Shown one piece after another: positions 21,441-33,745 of a stretch of 64,000 bases of DNA. Below the pieces are notes generated by a model. The model made no database searches, was not told the origin of the DNA, and worked only from the letters and a program-made list of their open reading frames with translations. Location: contig RPFO01000065.1 of the NCBI GenBank assembly GCA_009746045.1, forward strand, positions 3,230,483 through 3,294,482, given 5' to 3'. How positions within the stretch are numbered: the stretch's first letter is position 1; each line of letters opens with the position of its first letter. The position numbers were made by a program, and so were the translations under genes. Source of the DNA: Mesostigma viride (lineage: Eukaryota; Streptophyta; Mesostigmatophyceae; Mesostigmatales; Mesostigmataceae).

Positions 21441-22293
21441 TGTGAGTTTGGGGCACTGTCAGCTCTGTAGAGCCCCTGAACTCAGTGACACATGGCCGAG
21501 CATGAAAAATGGGTGGTCCCCCATCAGCCTGAGGTTTATGCTTGCACACAAACTTTAACCTTAGCTTCTTGGCTCCAGCTGGCATAGCATCAAGAGGAGT
21601 CACAGGTGGTGTGCCGTGTGTGGGACTACGTGCATCTGGAACAACCCACTCCTCCCTGGCTTTGGTGGTAAAAGCTTCCCGCCACTTAAGAAACCCAATC
21701 TGCGTCTGGCAGTCCCGTACAATATCATCATAGGACAGGGGAGACATGGATGCAACATCCCATCTACCAAGCCCAAACGCTGAAGGGTGTAGCTTTTGAG
21801 AGTGTATGAGGTCCTCCACACACGGTTCCTGACCTGGGAGGTACTTGGGCTTAACTGCATTGATGGCAGCATCCAACCCAGTGCTAATCTGGCTCAAAGG
21901 GATTTTAAAATGATCTAGAGGCACCTGTCCTACCCCTGCCACACTCAACCTCCCAGCTGAGATGACAACACCAGGGTAAGATACAAAAGGTTCCCCTACT
22001 AACAGGGCATTCCCTGAGTAACCCTCAACCACCTGAAATGGAGTGGGCATACCCAAGATTTGAATGCTCACCTGACCTTTGACCTGCATTTTGGTTTTGC
22101 CTGAAAAATCTGACACTCTAGCCCATGGTGAGGCCTTCATTTTCAGACCAGATACAGCTGCTGCACTGATGATACTCACCTGTGCTTGGGTGTCTACAGC
22201 CAAAATACTAGGATCTTGACCTGCATCCCCTACAGCATTGACCTGTGCTGTACCTGTTGCCACAACTGCTTTAGTGTTGTGTGCCTTGTGCAA
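21441..22293 (-). pseudogene. Copia aspartic protease and start of reverse transcriptase
   Basis: The minus-strand frame opens with a retropepsin-like region. ILAVDTQAQVSIIS (about 22180-22205) has Asp-Thr-Gln-Ala in place of the usual Asp-Thr/Ser-Gly-Ala, followed by a G..TKMQVKGQVSIQIL flap-like block and a GNALLVGEPF block. Then come a linker and the RT N-terminus (KKLRLKFVCKHK, copia KARLVA-like) up to the duplicated SSIEDK where the 1.69-kb insertion sits. This protease lies downstream of the integrase, whereas Ty1/copia elements normally have it upstream. The frame differs from the integrase frame and overlaps its end. Confidence 0.8.
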
Positions 22294-23903
22294 GGCCTTA
22301 AGAATCTCAGCAAATGACTTCCTGGGAACGACAGGATCTGCTCTATCTTGTGACTCCTCCAGGTGTGAGGGAGGGCTACCTGCTGCTCACCCTGTGCACC
22401 GTCCTCCTGCCCAGGTGGACTATTGGGTTGTAGTGGGGCTGCACTACTGAGGAACACAGGAGCTTCTACTGTGGTACTAGTGCTTGCATCAATGACGTCC
22501 CTAGCCAATTCATTGGGTGAGATCAATCCACCAGACTCCTGCTCTGAATCCATGTCCAAGAATTCTACCCCTGACACGTCTGCCAGTGGTGGGTAATAAA
22601 GCTTGAGTCTATGCTTGCTGACCACACGCTCTCTGTCATGTTGTATAGTGACTGCAGTCCCTTCTTCATGAATTTTGGTGACTACAGCTGGACCGTGCCA
22701 TCTGGCAGAGTGTGCTCTTCCTCTGTCACCCTCTCTGAAAAACAACACATGGTCCCCCACTTCAAACACAGGCCTGGCATTATTTTTGTCTTTCTTTGCC
22801 AGCAACTTGGCTAAGTGCTGCCTTTGTGTGTTGTAGTGAGTGTGTACCTCTGAAGCATAGCTGCCTGACTGAAGGCCAGTTGGGGTGATTTCCCCAAAAG
22901 GTGAGGACATTATTGGTTTGGCGTTTAGCTGGGTAGTCACCCCTGCTGCCCAAGATGCCCTGTCAGCATAGCTACCAGAGTCAGCCAACCTGGATGGCAT
23001 TTTTCTTATCACATCCCTGATGGCTCTCATGGTACGTTCTACCAACCCCTGACGTTCATGATCTTGAGCCCCAGACACTTCTATCTTGGGCAGATCATTC
23101 CTGTCCTGGATGCAGAGAAACTGCTGATCCAGCATTACTTTTTCAATGGGGTGAAAACGTGCCAAGGCTATCTGTAAAGCTCTGTGCAGCTGCTCTTTAT
23201 CCATCCCAGGCAGAGGCTCCACTACCACAAACCTTGACCAGGCATCCTTTATGACTAGGTAGTATACCGTGTCCTTCACCACGTGTATAACATCCCCAAC
23301 CAGTTTGCCTCTAGCCAGTGGTGGTGTGGCCACATGCCATTTTCTGGGCTTAGGAGCATATAGCTGACATTGCTCACAGTGCTTACGTACGTGCCTGCAC
23401 ATCTGTTCCAGATCATGGCCTTGTATTTTATTGGCTAGCCTTTCAGCCACAGCCTCATGGCCCATAACCTTGTGCAGTTGCTCTGCTAGAGCACCATACG
23501 TGATTACCTTTTCTGCTGCTGCACTAAGGGAAGCTATGGTGGGGTCACGCATCATGTGTGACAGTGTCATATCATATGCCACATCCCATGCAATCCACAT
23601 CATCACACTCAGGCAACACTTGGCAGACAGAAGGTAACAGGAAACCATTTGTGAAAAATGGTGAGGGTAGCTTACAGGATTCTCCCTGGTCTGCCGCCCC
23701 CCGCGGTTGTAGCGCCCTGGCGTGTTCTTGTTGTGCCTGGGAGCCGTGCAGCGCGCTCCTGCTGCAATGGGGTGACGTGTTTTCCAACATCCAGGACAAA
23801 CATCCACGTCAGAACCATAGTCGGGTTTGCCCTTCCAGCAATCATCTTTTAGGTGCCCCTTACAAAGGCACCTAGTACAATGTTTGGTGGGGTCATGAGG
23901 CAA
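22230..23903 (-). pseudogene. Copia zinc knuckle and integrase (557 codons open)
   Basis: Residues 9-22 form a CCHC knuckle (C9, C12, H17, C22). Residues 144-179 form the HHCC integrase finger (H144, H149, C176, C179). The catalytic core has D204, D259 and E289, so the DDE triad is intact. Residues about 382-435 (VGDHVLFFREGD ... RWHGPAVVTK ... HRLKLYYPP) look like the GPY/F module typical of Ty3/gypsy integrases and not expected in copia. The frame overlaps the end of Gag at 23893-23903 in another phase. Integrase inserts the cDNA. The ORF itself is long and open; the element as a whole is broken. Confidence 0.87.
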
Positions 23904-25659
23904 CCTCTTGTCCCCCCTGCTGGCTTAGCACCCCCTGGCTTGCTAGCTCCCCCACTTTGTTTTCTGTTTTTGTTGTTGTTATTCTCCCCCCCCCTTGTTT
24001 CCACCTCCCCCACTTTTTTGTTTTTGTTTTTATCCCCCCCATTACCGCCTTTACCTGGGCCACCAGCGACTGCATCTGCTTTTTGGAGAGCCCCGTACCT
24101 GAGGCTTCCTCCCCCTTTACCTGCTTCACCTTTACCTCCTTGGCTGCAGCAGCAAATGGCTCTAGGCATTGCTGCACATAAGCCATTGCCTTCCTGAAGT
24201 CCTCCCACTTATCCTTCAGACCTGCCAGTATGACTGACAGGGTGGTAGGGTCCAGTTCTGCCTTTTGTAGCCATAGGTGTACTAGGTACTTGGCATTGAG
24301 CTTCTTAAGCTCCTCATCCCCCTCTATGTACATGACATACTTTTTGTTGTCACTCACATAGTCACGCTTATTGACCTTATACGCCTCTATCCACTGGAAG
24401 CCCTTAAGTACTTCTAAGTGCTCCCCCGTGGTAACAAGTGCCCTAAGGTCTACCATGAACTGCGCCCACAACACATTTTCTGCCACATCTACCCCGCTGC
24501 TGGCACGCTTTTGGTACAATTGTACCAACTGCTGGATAGGCTTGGCAGATTGATGGATGGGTGTGGATGCACGCAGGGATGCAAACCAATCACGCACATT
24601 ATCACTAGCATACGCATGTGACAACTTAAACAACCACTCCCTAGCTTCGTCCTGGGTATGGCCCTCTGGCAAAGCCGGGAACACTAGCTTATCCTCTTTC
24701 TTTTTTGGATCAAACCTGGGCCTACACAAGGCCGTGTTGGTCGTGGTGGTCGTTCCTGCAGGTGGCTGCTGCTGCTGCTGCGGCTGCTGCTGCTGCTGCC
24801 CGCCCGCTTGGTGCGCTGGTGCAGACTCTTGGGTGCCGTGTCCTCCCCCGCCCTGGTTGCCCCCCCTCTCTCCGCCATCCTCCCCCTCGTCCCTCCTGCG
24901 TTTTGGCTGTGGCGTGCATGCCTCCTCCGGTGCCCTTCGCTTGGCTGGCTTTAGCGAAGCCACCAGCCTCGCCACCGTGTCGGCCAGCCTGCCATGCTCC
25001 GCCGGGGTGAGCTCCCTCCCCTCGTCCAGCATCTGCTAGGCCAGCTGGAGTTGCCGCCGGATGTCCTCCCGGTGCGACAATGTCGCTGGACCGGGTTCGC
25101 CCCGGTGTGTCACCCTGGTTCGCGCCGCTGTGCCATCTCTGTTAGAGATGGTGTGCGTGGGCTGCGACAGAAAATGGTACAACTGCTCGGTGGAAATGCG
25201 CTCATCCGGCATTAAACCAAACTCAGCTCTTACCGCCTCCCCCATGCATCCCCTCACAGCAGCCTTCTTGATGTTCTTGGACATACGGCGTCGCTGCTTG
25301 AGCATACGCCGCTCCAGCCTGCCGATGCTCGCCTCCCAGATGGCCAGCTTCCGGCGGTAACGCTCCTCGGCTTCCCTACGAGCCGGCCCCTGCAACGGTG
25401 CCAGCTCGGCGACCTTCCTGTATTTCCAGGACTTCATGTCGCGGGTCAGACGCTCACACCGCACCTTGGTGTGAGACATCTTCATCCTAATCCTCGCCGC
25501 GAGCGCCTCGGCGGCCCTGTCGCGCTCCTGCTGCTCGCGCAGCTTCCTCTGCTCAATCTCATCGCGCCTGCGCTGCTTCTTCGCCCTCTCCGCCTTGAAG
25601 ACCTCCAGCCTCCGCTTCGCCTCCTTCTCGCGCTCCTGCATGGCTGGTGTCATCTCCAC
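23893..25659 (-). pseudogene. Copia Gag main part
   Basis: Two minus-strand frames in the same phase are separated by one stop near 25036. The first (25659-25036) is a highly charged coiled-coil (EREKEAKRRLEVFKAERAKK). The second (25032-23893, 379 codons) has a Gln-rich tract and a copia-type capsid region (KLVFPALPEGHTQDEAREWL ... DKWEDFRKAM). The C-terminal 60 residues appear to be read in different frames around poly-G/C runs (24000-24030), which points to slippage decay. Gag forms the particle; the knuckle that binds RNA is in the next frame. Confidence 0.8.
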
Positions 25660-25970
25660 CAGGTCTTCAGCATATCCGAAGCCGACGGTCCCGTCAGGGA
25701 AAACTCGGACTCTTGGAGAACCCCGTCGATCTCCCGCGGGATCGTCTCAGACCTGCGAAGACGTTGAAAACACGCCAGGTCGCCCCGCCTGACCACCTCG
25801 TAGGTCGGCGAGGCCGGCCTCCTCAGGGCCGCGCGGACCCTTGCAGCATCCTCCATCTGCATTGCCCTCTCACGTGACCGCAGATCGCCGCCTCTCCTCC
25901 GCTGACTCCTGCATGCTCAGCAAGGCGACGTGCCAGTGCAGCGTCGGCTTCCACCTGCGCCGAGCGTGCC

Positions 25971-26399
25971 TCATCTGCCGACGATCGAGGGCTGCATGCC
26001 AAACAAGCCGAGAGAGCTGGTCTCTGACTCCTCGCCCGACTTCTCACCCGACGAGGTGACGCCCGGCCCCGCACCACATGGTGCATATGGCGGCCCCCTC
26101 GGAGCACGTGCCACCACCGGTGTCGAACCCCTCACCCGACGCATGAGAGGGATGCGCACAACTTCCTGCACAACGTCCCGATAAGACGGGTCCTCCTCCT
26201 CAACGTCATCGGGGTGCATCTCATCCCGGGTGTTCCTGTCCAAAATCTCCTGGCGCAAACTCGCCAGGTCCGAGTCTGATGTCCCCGAGTCGTCAGACAT
26301 GGGGGACGAGGATGACTGATACGACGTCACCTCCTCTTCCGAGGATGTCTCGGTCATCAGGGCCTTGCCCTTGTTGTTCGGAGCGTTCTTGGGAGCCAT
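25971..26399 (-). pseudogene. Copia Gag N-terminus
   Basis: Begins MAPKNAPNNKGKALMTETSS at 26399, 35 bases from the PAT-element border, and is Ser/Asp/Glu-rich. It is separated from the rest of Gag by a stop near 25971 and a phase change. The leader between this ATG and the 5' LTR is interrupted by the PAT-type element. Joining 41030-41091 to 26400-26434 gives an uninterrupted leader of about 97 bases. Confidence 0.7.
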
Positions 26400-26434
26400 T
26401 TTTCGAAAAATGTGGGTAAAAATGGAGAGTGTGG

Positions 26435-26874
26435 AATCGTGGTTCTCTGAACATAGTTTCTTTATAGTGAGATGGAAGGGTAGCCGCTATAGCTAGGTTA
26501 TTGGGTTCACGTGACATACCTTTTGAGGCCGGTGCGGCCTGATCCGGATCAGTCGTGGCCAAAGCTTTGGCCAGTTTTTCTTGGCCAGGTGGCAGGAGCT
26601 ACGTTGAGATATAAACCTGCCACTGTCTAGGTTTCTTAGCTCATGGCGTAGTGATTAACTAGATCTAGATTCTTTCTCTCACGTACGCAGTATGTGACCT
26701 TAAATAGCCCCGGCAGCCTTACGTAAGCTGCCGGCAATTAGAACGCCACATTGCGTCATTTGTTCAGACGCAACATTTGCGTGGCGAAAAAATGCCGTCC
26801 GGGCCAAGGCCGCATGACACGCAAAAAAGGACAAAAACAAACCCACCTAGCTAAGGTCGGCCTCTTTTCTTTTC
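26435..26874 (+). repeat. PAT-element split repeat A1
   Basis: 440 bp, nearly identical to A2 at 40431-40867 (small indels only). It contains an inverted GGCAGC...GCTGCC pair and TTTGGCCA repeats near the middle, possibly part of the promoter region. Confidence 0.93.
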
Positions 26875-26960
26875 ACGAGGGCGGCGACAGCAAGCCAGGG
26901 GAAACGAACCTCTGGTTTGACGAACCTGTACTGTCGGAGCCATTTTTGGCCCTGAGCAGC

Positions 26961-28018
26961 AATGCCGAAGGGGCGCAAAGCTACAGGAGGGCAGGCAGCG
27001 CGCGGGGAGGACGGGACGCCCACACCGCGGGCTGCTGCCGCCAGTCACGCGCCAGTCGCCTTCAGCGCCAAAAAGAAGCAGCTCGCCACTCTGCTCGCCA
27101 ATTAAGTGCATCAGCCCCGCAGAGGCGGTGGGGGCAGTCGAGCAGGTCTTCGGTGCCGAGGACTGGGTGACGGACGCCAGCTCGTGGAGCTCGAGCCAGC
27201 TGAAGTCTGTCGTGCAGTTGCTGGCCGATCACGTTGATGTTGGCGACGTGTTGGACGCACGTGACCCAAACGGAACGTTGGTGGCAAAACTGCTGGCCGT
27301 GGCAGATCTCGCGGCGGACGAGGAGGAGGATCAGGCGCTGCCACCAACGACACCTGCGCAGCGAAAAATGGCCAAGCCGAAAGGCGCGGCCAAGGTTTCG
27401 GCAGGTGGGGGGGCTGTCGGAAAGGAAATGAGGGCGAGGTTGGCGACATTCGTTGGGGCACCTCCGGAAACCGAAAATCAGGACGACGAGGAGGACGAGG
27501 AGGGGGAGGTCGCAGCCGAGAAATTCATGCAAGGTTTGAAGGCAGCGCTGGGAGGAATGGAGGGGGCGGGAAGCCACTTCAAGGCCTCGAAAGGGGTGGC
27601 GCTGCCAAGCCGAGCCAAGAGCGTGAAATATCGGGTTTCGGAGCGGGTGCTGCCGGGGGTGTTGGAGGACGCCAGCGACAATGGGATGGGAATCCGGTCG
27701 TGGGTCATGACGGTAAAGCCTGGAAATTGGCGGAACATGGAGAACAGGAAAATTGTCATGAACATTGCATTGGCCATGGACACCCTTCTCAAGGAGCTGG
27801 GCTCAGCAGCCGGGGAGCTTGTGGGCATGGAGTACCTAATGAGGGTGGTGGCGGCCTTGCTGCAGGTGGAAGGGCAAGGAGGGGGGGGTGGAAGGTGGCC
27901 AGCCACCTCCTGCCATTGGGGGAGGAGGCTGCACTGTCAGCCACCCCGGCTGTCAAGGCAGCTCTCCAAACTGCCATCCTCTTGGACAAGCTCAGCAAGG
28001 CTCAACAAGTAGGGAAAT
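26961..28018 (+). pseudogene. PAT-element ORF1 (Gag-like)
   Basis: Starts probably at the ATG at 26961 (MPKGRKATGG). The N-terminal 50 codons change phase, then a long open stretch runs 27128-28012. The protein has an acidic linker (ENQDDEEDEEGEVAAEKF) and a globular region with MTVKPGNWRNMENRKIVMNI. After a poly-G run near 27882 the sensible reading moves to another phase (LSATPAVKAALQTAILLDKLSKAQQVGK) and stops at 28018. DIRS elements place a Gag-like ORF here; sequence similarity to a known Gag cannot be judged by eye. Confidence 0.65.
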
Positions 28019-28095
28019 AGAATCCCAGCGGGACCGCTCCCTTTTCCCGCTGCCATACCCATGCACTTAGGCCAGCGTACACCGCGTGGGGCAGG

Positions 28096-29885
28096 GTGAG
28101 ATCGGCACGCCGGCGACAGCGTGCCACGCGCCGCCACCGCGAGTACACACTGCAATGCAAGGTAGTGCGTTGGCTTAATTGGCTGTGGGGAGGGGGGCAA
28201 GACCCTCCTCCTAACCCTAGAGGGGCGTGCTCTAAGGGGAGGGAGGAGGCCCTTGCGAGGGTCAAGAGGCACTGCACCTGGCACAGTCGCCGCGTAGGGG
28301 GCGTTGCGACAGGCCAGGAGCAAGAAGGTGCTGATGCAATATATGGGAAGCAGAATAAGTATGAACAACTGCGCGCGGACGCGGTGAGTCTACCAAAGGC
28401 GGAGGTGGCGGGGAAGGCACGGCTGCTCGACGGCTGTTGGCTATGCGGCCGAGCTGGCGGGAGATATATGCCAGCGAAGCTAGAGAACTGCATCAAGCCA
28501 GCGGTCGTGGCGAGCGCAAAGTATTGGAATGTGCCCAAGCCCAGCCGGGGATGCTCCATGGCTGAATGGGGCAAGCTCATGAGCCGGGCAGCGGGCGTGG
28601 GCATGGTGGCGTTCCGGGAGAGGCGGCCCAAGTGGGTGGATGGCTGCTTTGGAGTGGCCAAGGGGGTGGGTGAGCTTCGGTTCATCGTCAACAGGAAGCT
28701 GGGCAACCTGCTGTGGGTGGACCCCCCCAAGATCCTGCTACCCCACCTGGGCATCCTCGTGGAGGTCTACATCAAAGGCTGGTGCTACTGCGCCAAGAGC
28801 GACCTCGTGTCATACTACTATTCCATCGAGGTGCCCGAGTGGTGGTGGGACTACCAAGGGCTTCCTAGTGTGTGGTCGACTAGCGTAGGTCTGGCAGGGC
28901 CCAGGCGGAAGGTGTGGCCCGTGCTCAAGGTGCATGCTGGCCATGGGACATTCCCATGCGGTGGCGCTGGGGGAGGCCATCCATGAGATGGTGCTCTACA
29001 TGACCGGTGCCCTGGATCCGAGGCGCCAGGTCAACTACCTCTCAAGCGCAGGTGAGCTCACCTTGGTGCGCGACGAGTGTGGCCAGCCACTGCGCTTGGC
29101 CATCGAGTACAAGGAGGAGCGCGCCGGGGAGCTTCAGATTGACCTGGAAAACCCCCCTGCCCCCATGCTGTCCATCACTATTGATGACTTGGTGGCCAGC
29201 AACGGGCGGACCTGCGAGGCGGTGAACCAGCTCATCACGCGCGCTATTGAGGAAGGCTACCTCCCTAACAACCTTGTGCCGTCTAAGGAGAAGACTAAGA
29301 TGGCGAGCCTGGAAGGGGACGAGCTAGAAGCCCTAGGGGTGGTGCACCGACGGAACGGCGTGCTGGAACCAACGGTCAAGCAGCTCAACCTTGTGATCGC
29401 CCACACGCAGGCTATATACTCACTCGAGGCCGAGCTACGGCCGAGGGGCTGGCTGCCGTCTTGGGGCGGTGGTTGTGGCTGCAGATGTTAAGCCGCAGCT
29501 GCTTGTCCATTTGGCAGCAATGTTTCAAATTCATCAGCCTGCAAGGGTGGGGGCAGCGATCCTGGGTGCTGTGGGCCGGGAGGAGTTAGAGTGTGCCCTG
29601 GCCTTGGCTCCCATGCTAAGGGTTGACCGAAGCGCACCTTTGGCCCGTGAGGTGGTTGCATCTGACGCGTCCACCTACGGGCAAGGTGTCGTGTACGCAA
29701 CCATGGAGCCGGGCGATGTGACGGAGCTGGCGAGGGCACGAGAGGTGCGGGGGTACCCGACTTTGCTCATACCAAGTGAGGTGGCCTACGCTGGCCCTAG
29801 GCCACTGAGCGCGCGGGCGCAACAAGCAATCACTAGCCAGCAATGGCGGGTTGGGGTCCGGAGTCGTTGGCGGGATCCGGGGATG
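28096..29885 (+). pseudogene. PAT-element reverse transcriptase and RNase H N-terminus
   Basis: Three successive frames make up the RT. 28096-28930 holds FGVAKGVGELRFIVNRKLGN and a DLVSYYYSIEV block (first catalytic Asp). From 28934 the frame carries LSITIDDLVASN, the DIRS version of the YxDD box. From 29469 it carries the RNase H start with VASDASTYGQGVVYA (catalytic Asp). Frameshifts near 28930 and 29470 break it. At 29883 the ORF is cut by the 9.07-kb transposon exactly at an ATG codon. The RNase H continues in phase at 38952 with HINEKE. Confidence 0.88.
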
Positions 29886-29985
29886 GGGTGGTTTTACCGG
29901 ATTAGGATACATTTGCACGGCTTCAAATGTATCCTAAATGCACCATTGGCAAACATGGTTTCTGGACATGGTCGATATCATTAAT

Positions 29986-30700
29986 ATGTTTGGCAAGCAT
30001 AATATGATCATGCTTGCCAAAGATGTTGTCTCTTTTCATATTTCACACATATATTATCGGCCTCGGCGTGCCATGCTTCCACGTTTGTTGTCTCTTTTCA
30101 TATATTGTGAATATGATCAATAAAATTCCAAACATGACCATGTTGGAGACTTCAAGTGGAGCATCATGATTACTGTTTTCACTATTACGTAACCCATGGT
30201 TCATGTTAACATGGCATAATGAGCAATCCTATTGACCCCATGACTAATGGTGAAGTTAATAAAGTTACATCGTGGCACGTCACTATAGCATCAAGTTGCA
30301 TCATTGTGCATAAAGTAGTTTAGCACTGAGTTGGCATGCCAACACCAGGTACACTAAATAAATTAAAACCAGAATTGATAAACAACCCAGTATCCAAATA
30401 CAGTATCCATATATATGCAGGTCGTACTACAGGTACAGCCACGGCTGCCACGCGGCTTCTGCAGCGATCACGCTCTTTCTCCTAGACAATTGCTCTACTG
30501 GTCCAGGCTACAGGTCGGTCGACTTGGACCATGATGCGTCAAGAACAGTTAATTGACCGACTTAAACAAGATGTTTGTCTACATGCAGCTGTCTGCACCT
30601 AACTAACGCGAAACCGCGTGCTACCAAATATAGGGGCAAATGCATGAGTAACACATGTCAACGCACAACCGGTGGAAATCACGCGATACCAACCGCGGCA
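29986..30700. other. Left interior of the 9-kb transposon, no gene
   Basis: AT-rich, with TTGTCTCTTTTCATAT words repeated at 30026-30050 and 30088-30110 and GGCAAGCATAATATGATCATGCTTGCC forming an inverted pair near 29991-30019. No coding signal. Confidence 0.5.
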
Positions 30701-31195
30701 ACAGTGGTGTGAACATAGCGGGCACTGACATGCAAAAAAGCACCAGCAGCGGCATCAGTAGCAAATTGTAGTAGCGGAACAATAGCCACTACATCAATGC
30801 AACAACACATCAGCCCAGCAACACAGCAGCAGCATGACCGTAGCACAGCAGCAGCACAACTGTAGCACATCAACACGGCCGCATAGCAGGAGCACAAGTC
30901 AGCGCAGCAGCAACTTAGTATGCCGATTCCTGAATTTCCTATCAGTGGACTATAGTCCATTGATAGGAAATTCACTAATAGGCAGTACTAGCTCAGCAGC
31001 ACGGCAGCAATGCAGCAGTGCATCAACACAGCAGCACGACAGCAATACATCAGCGGCACGGCAGCAATGCAGCAACACATCAGCACAATAGCACAGCAGC
31101 AGCACGGCAGCAATGCAGCAGCAATAGCATGGCAGCACAGCAGCAGCAGCAGCACATGAGCAGCTCAATGACAACAACGCTGCTTGCGCTTCAGC
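30700..31195 (+). repeat. CAGCA-rich irregular array with a 42-bp palindrome
   Basis: Irregular repeats of AGCAGCA, CAGCACGGCAGCAATG and ACATCAGC. Embedded at 30932-30973 is a near-perfect palindrome centred on TATA (arms GAATTTCCTATCA and beyond, one G-T mismatch). Confidence 0.8.
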
Positions 31196-32691
31196 AGTCG
31201 TCGTCGTCGTCATCGTCATCGGCAAGGATGAGCGCTCGCTTCCGACGCCGGGAGGCGCCTGCGTTGTTGTTCTCCGCCACAACGTCGCTGGGTGGAACCA
31301 TCTCGCGCAATCGAGCCTCGGCCAGGGTGATATCCGGCGCTTGCAACGCAGGGACGACCACACCGGGGCACCCGCAGATCTGTGCCTCCAGCTCGTGGAG
31401 AGGCACGCAAGAAACCGCGTCCTCCTCCCAACGGGCACCCCAGTACATGGCTACCATGTCGTTTTGCGTGTCGACAACAGCGACACGACCATGGTACCTG
31501 CCGTCCCGGCTTTCGGTGCGACCGTCCGCGGATGTCACACGCTCCGACGCCCAATGACACACGACTTGCCCTACGAGGTTGCGGCTGCCACTCTTGACCT
31601 GCAGCGTTACGCCTTCCCAGCATGCCTTCGCCATGCCGACGATGCCCTTCGAGCATTCAGCATCTTGCCACTTCACGACCGGGTGTTCCGCGTCATAGGG
31701 CACCTCCTTCAGCGCCTTTAGGCACTCCTTGGTGAGCTTTTCGTTCGCACCCAAGGAGACTCCATGGGGCGGCTGACCTCGCTTGCCCACCACTTGTGTC
31801 AAGACGAGGTCTGAGGCGGTGATGATCACCGTGTGCGCCGCAGTGGTTGGCGGATGGGGCCATTGCGCAATGTCTGTATTCCACGGGTGCCACGTGTCAT
31901 GCAAATGCTTAGCGCGGTATACAAAGAGCTCAATAGAAGGTTGGCCGCCATCCTCCTTCGCAACCACCTCCTTGATGATGCCAACGAGGACTGGAGTCCA
32001 CGTGAGCTTCGAGTTGCAGAGAATACCAGCTGAAGGGTGCCAGTATAGAACAGCGGAGCCTTTCTCAACGCCTTGCATGCGCTTCAAGTAAGCGACCTTG
32101 GCTGCCATGGCCCTGTCTTCTGCCGCCCATTCCTGCTGTGTGTGGCCATCATGACGAACTCGGTCTACCAGCGGGGTGACGCGCACCGCCTCTGCGTCGA
32201 CCAACGCCATGAAGTGCTCTTCTTGCGTCGGTGGTGGTTCAGGCGCTGCATCGTGCTCACGCAGGGCGGAGATGTCCGCGCGAGATGGCCACGGCAAAGG
32301 GCGCCACTCCTCAGGCACCTCCTCAGGGGCATGTGGGACTTGACTTGCGAAAAAAGGCCTTGTTTGGCTTGATGGTGTCGGGCGGAAAGTACCACTGCCA
32401 GATGCCATGGGGCAACTTCTCGACCCTTGTTTTGATCGACTCCAGCTCCTTCCCCAGAAACTCCATGTTCAATGGTGCGAAGGCTGGGGTGTCCTGCAAC
32501 ATCGGAATGCGGTCTGGATCCACAAGTCGGACGCCAAACAGCGGCCGCCCCTCCGCATCAAACCTGTATGGCTGTGTCATCGCCTTCCCGCACCGTGGCG
32601 CGCCTTCCTGTCGAGTCCCCGCGGGCTGCCACGGCGTCTTTTGGGACTCCGTGGTCCGGTAGGACAACCAGGTCTCTGTGTTGCCCTGTAC
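31191..32691 (-). pseudogene. Hypothetical transposon protein with acidic C-terminus
   Basis: The minus-strand exon begins after a CTTCTTCCAG acceptor (32691) and runs about 500 codons to a stop at 31191. A frameshift lies at a T6 run near 32352; the two frames join sensibly (KPNKAFF then ASQVPHAPEEVPEEW). Visible blocks are WQWYFPPDTIKPNKA, an aromatic/beta-rich stretch (LYWHPSAGILCNSKLTW, VGIIKEVV, ELFVYRAKHLHDTWHPWN) and a terminal run of eight Asp plus Cys. I recognise no family. Upstream lies a GC-rich array that could be an intron; earlier exons were not found. It could be the transposase or an accessory protein. Confidence 0.55.
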
Positions 32692-32744
32692 CTGGAAGAA
32701 GACGGCGTGGTGCACCTTCATTGAGCGACCGCGTTTTTCAGGCA

Positions 32745-33745
32745 CCGGCTGTGCCGCTCCGCCGCTCCGCCGCTCCGCCGCCCGCCGGCTGCGCCGCCGG
32801 CCCGCCGCGCGCCGGCTGCCCCGCCCCGTAGCCCGTCGACAGGCTGCCCCGCCCCGCCGCATGCCAGCTGCGCCGGCCCGCCGCCCACGCGCGCCGGCAG
32901 CGCCGTTGGCCCCCCGCGCGCCGACGGCCCTGCCCCGCCGCCCGTTGACAGCCCCGCCCCGCCGCATGCCAGCTGCGCCGGCCCGCCGCCCATGCGCGCC
33001 GGCAGCGCCGCTGGCCCCCCGCGCGCCGACGGCCCTGCCCCGCCGCCCGTCGACTGCCCCGCCCCGCCGCCCGTCGACAGCCCTGCCCCGCCGCATGCAG
33101 GCTGCGCCGCCGCTGCCACCTCGCTGCGCGCTGGCTGCGCCACCTCGCCGCCCGCCGACGGCGCCGCCCCGCCGCGCACCGGCTGCCCCGCCCCGCCGCC
33201 CGTCGACTGCCCCGCCCCGCCGCATGCCAGCTGCGCCGGCCCGCCGCCCACGCGCGCCGGCAGCGCCGCTGGCCCCCCGCGCGCTGACGGCCCTGCCCCG
33301 CCGCCCGTCGACTGCCCCGCCCCGCCGCCCGTCGACAGCCCCGACCCACCGCATGCCAGGTGCGCCGGCCCGCCGCCCGCGCGCGCCGGCAGCGCCGCTG
33401 GCCCCCCGCGCGCCGACGGCCCTGCCCCGCCGCCCGTCGACAGCCCTGCCCCGCCGCCCGTCGACAGCCCCGCCCCGCCGCATGCCAGCTGCGCCGGCCC
33501 GCTGCCCACGCGCGCCGGCAGCGCCGCTGGCCCTGCCCCGCCGCCCGTCGACTGCCCCGCCCCGCCGCCCGTCGACAGCCCTGCCCCGCCGCATGCCAGG
33601 TGCGCCGGCCCGCCGCCCGCGCGCACCGGCAGCGCCGCTGGCCCCCCGCGCGCCGACGGCCCTGCCCCGCCGCCCGTCGACAGCCCCGCCCCGCCGCATG
33701 CCAGCTGCGCCGGCCGGCCGCCCATGCGCGCCATGCGCTTCGCAG
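32745..33745. repeat. GC-rich satellite, units about 105-130 bp
   Basis: Nested array. The large unit carries GCATGCCAGCTGCGCCGG, a CGCGCCGGCAGCGCCG block and one to three 24-bp subunits CCGCCCGTCGAC(T/A)GCCCCGCC. All six frames are long and open because unit lengths are mostly multiples of three without stops; none is called coding. Confidence 0.92.
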
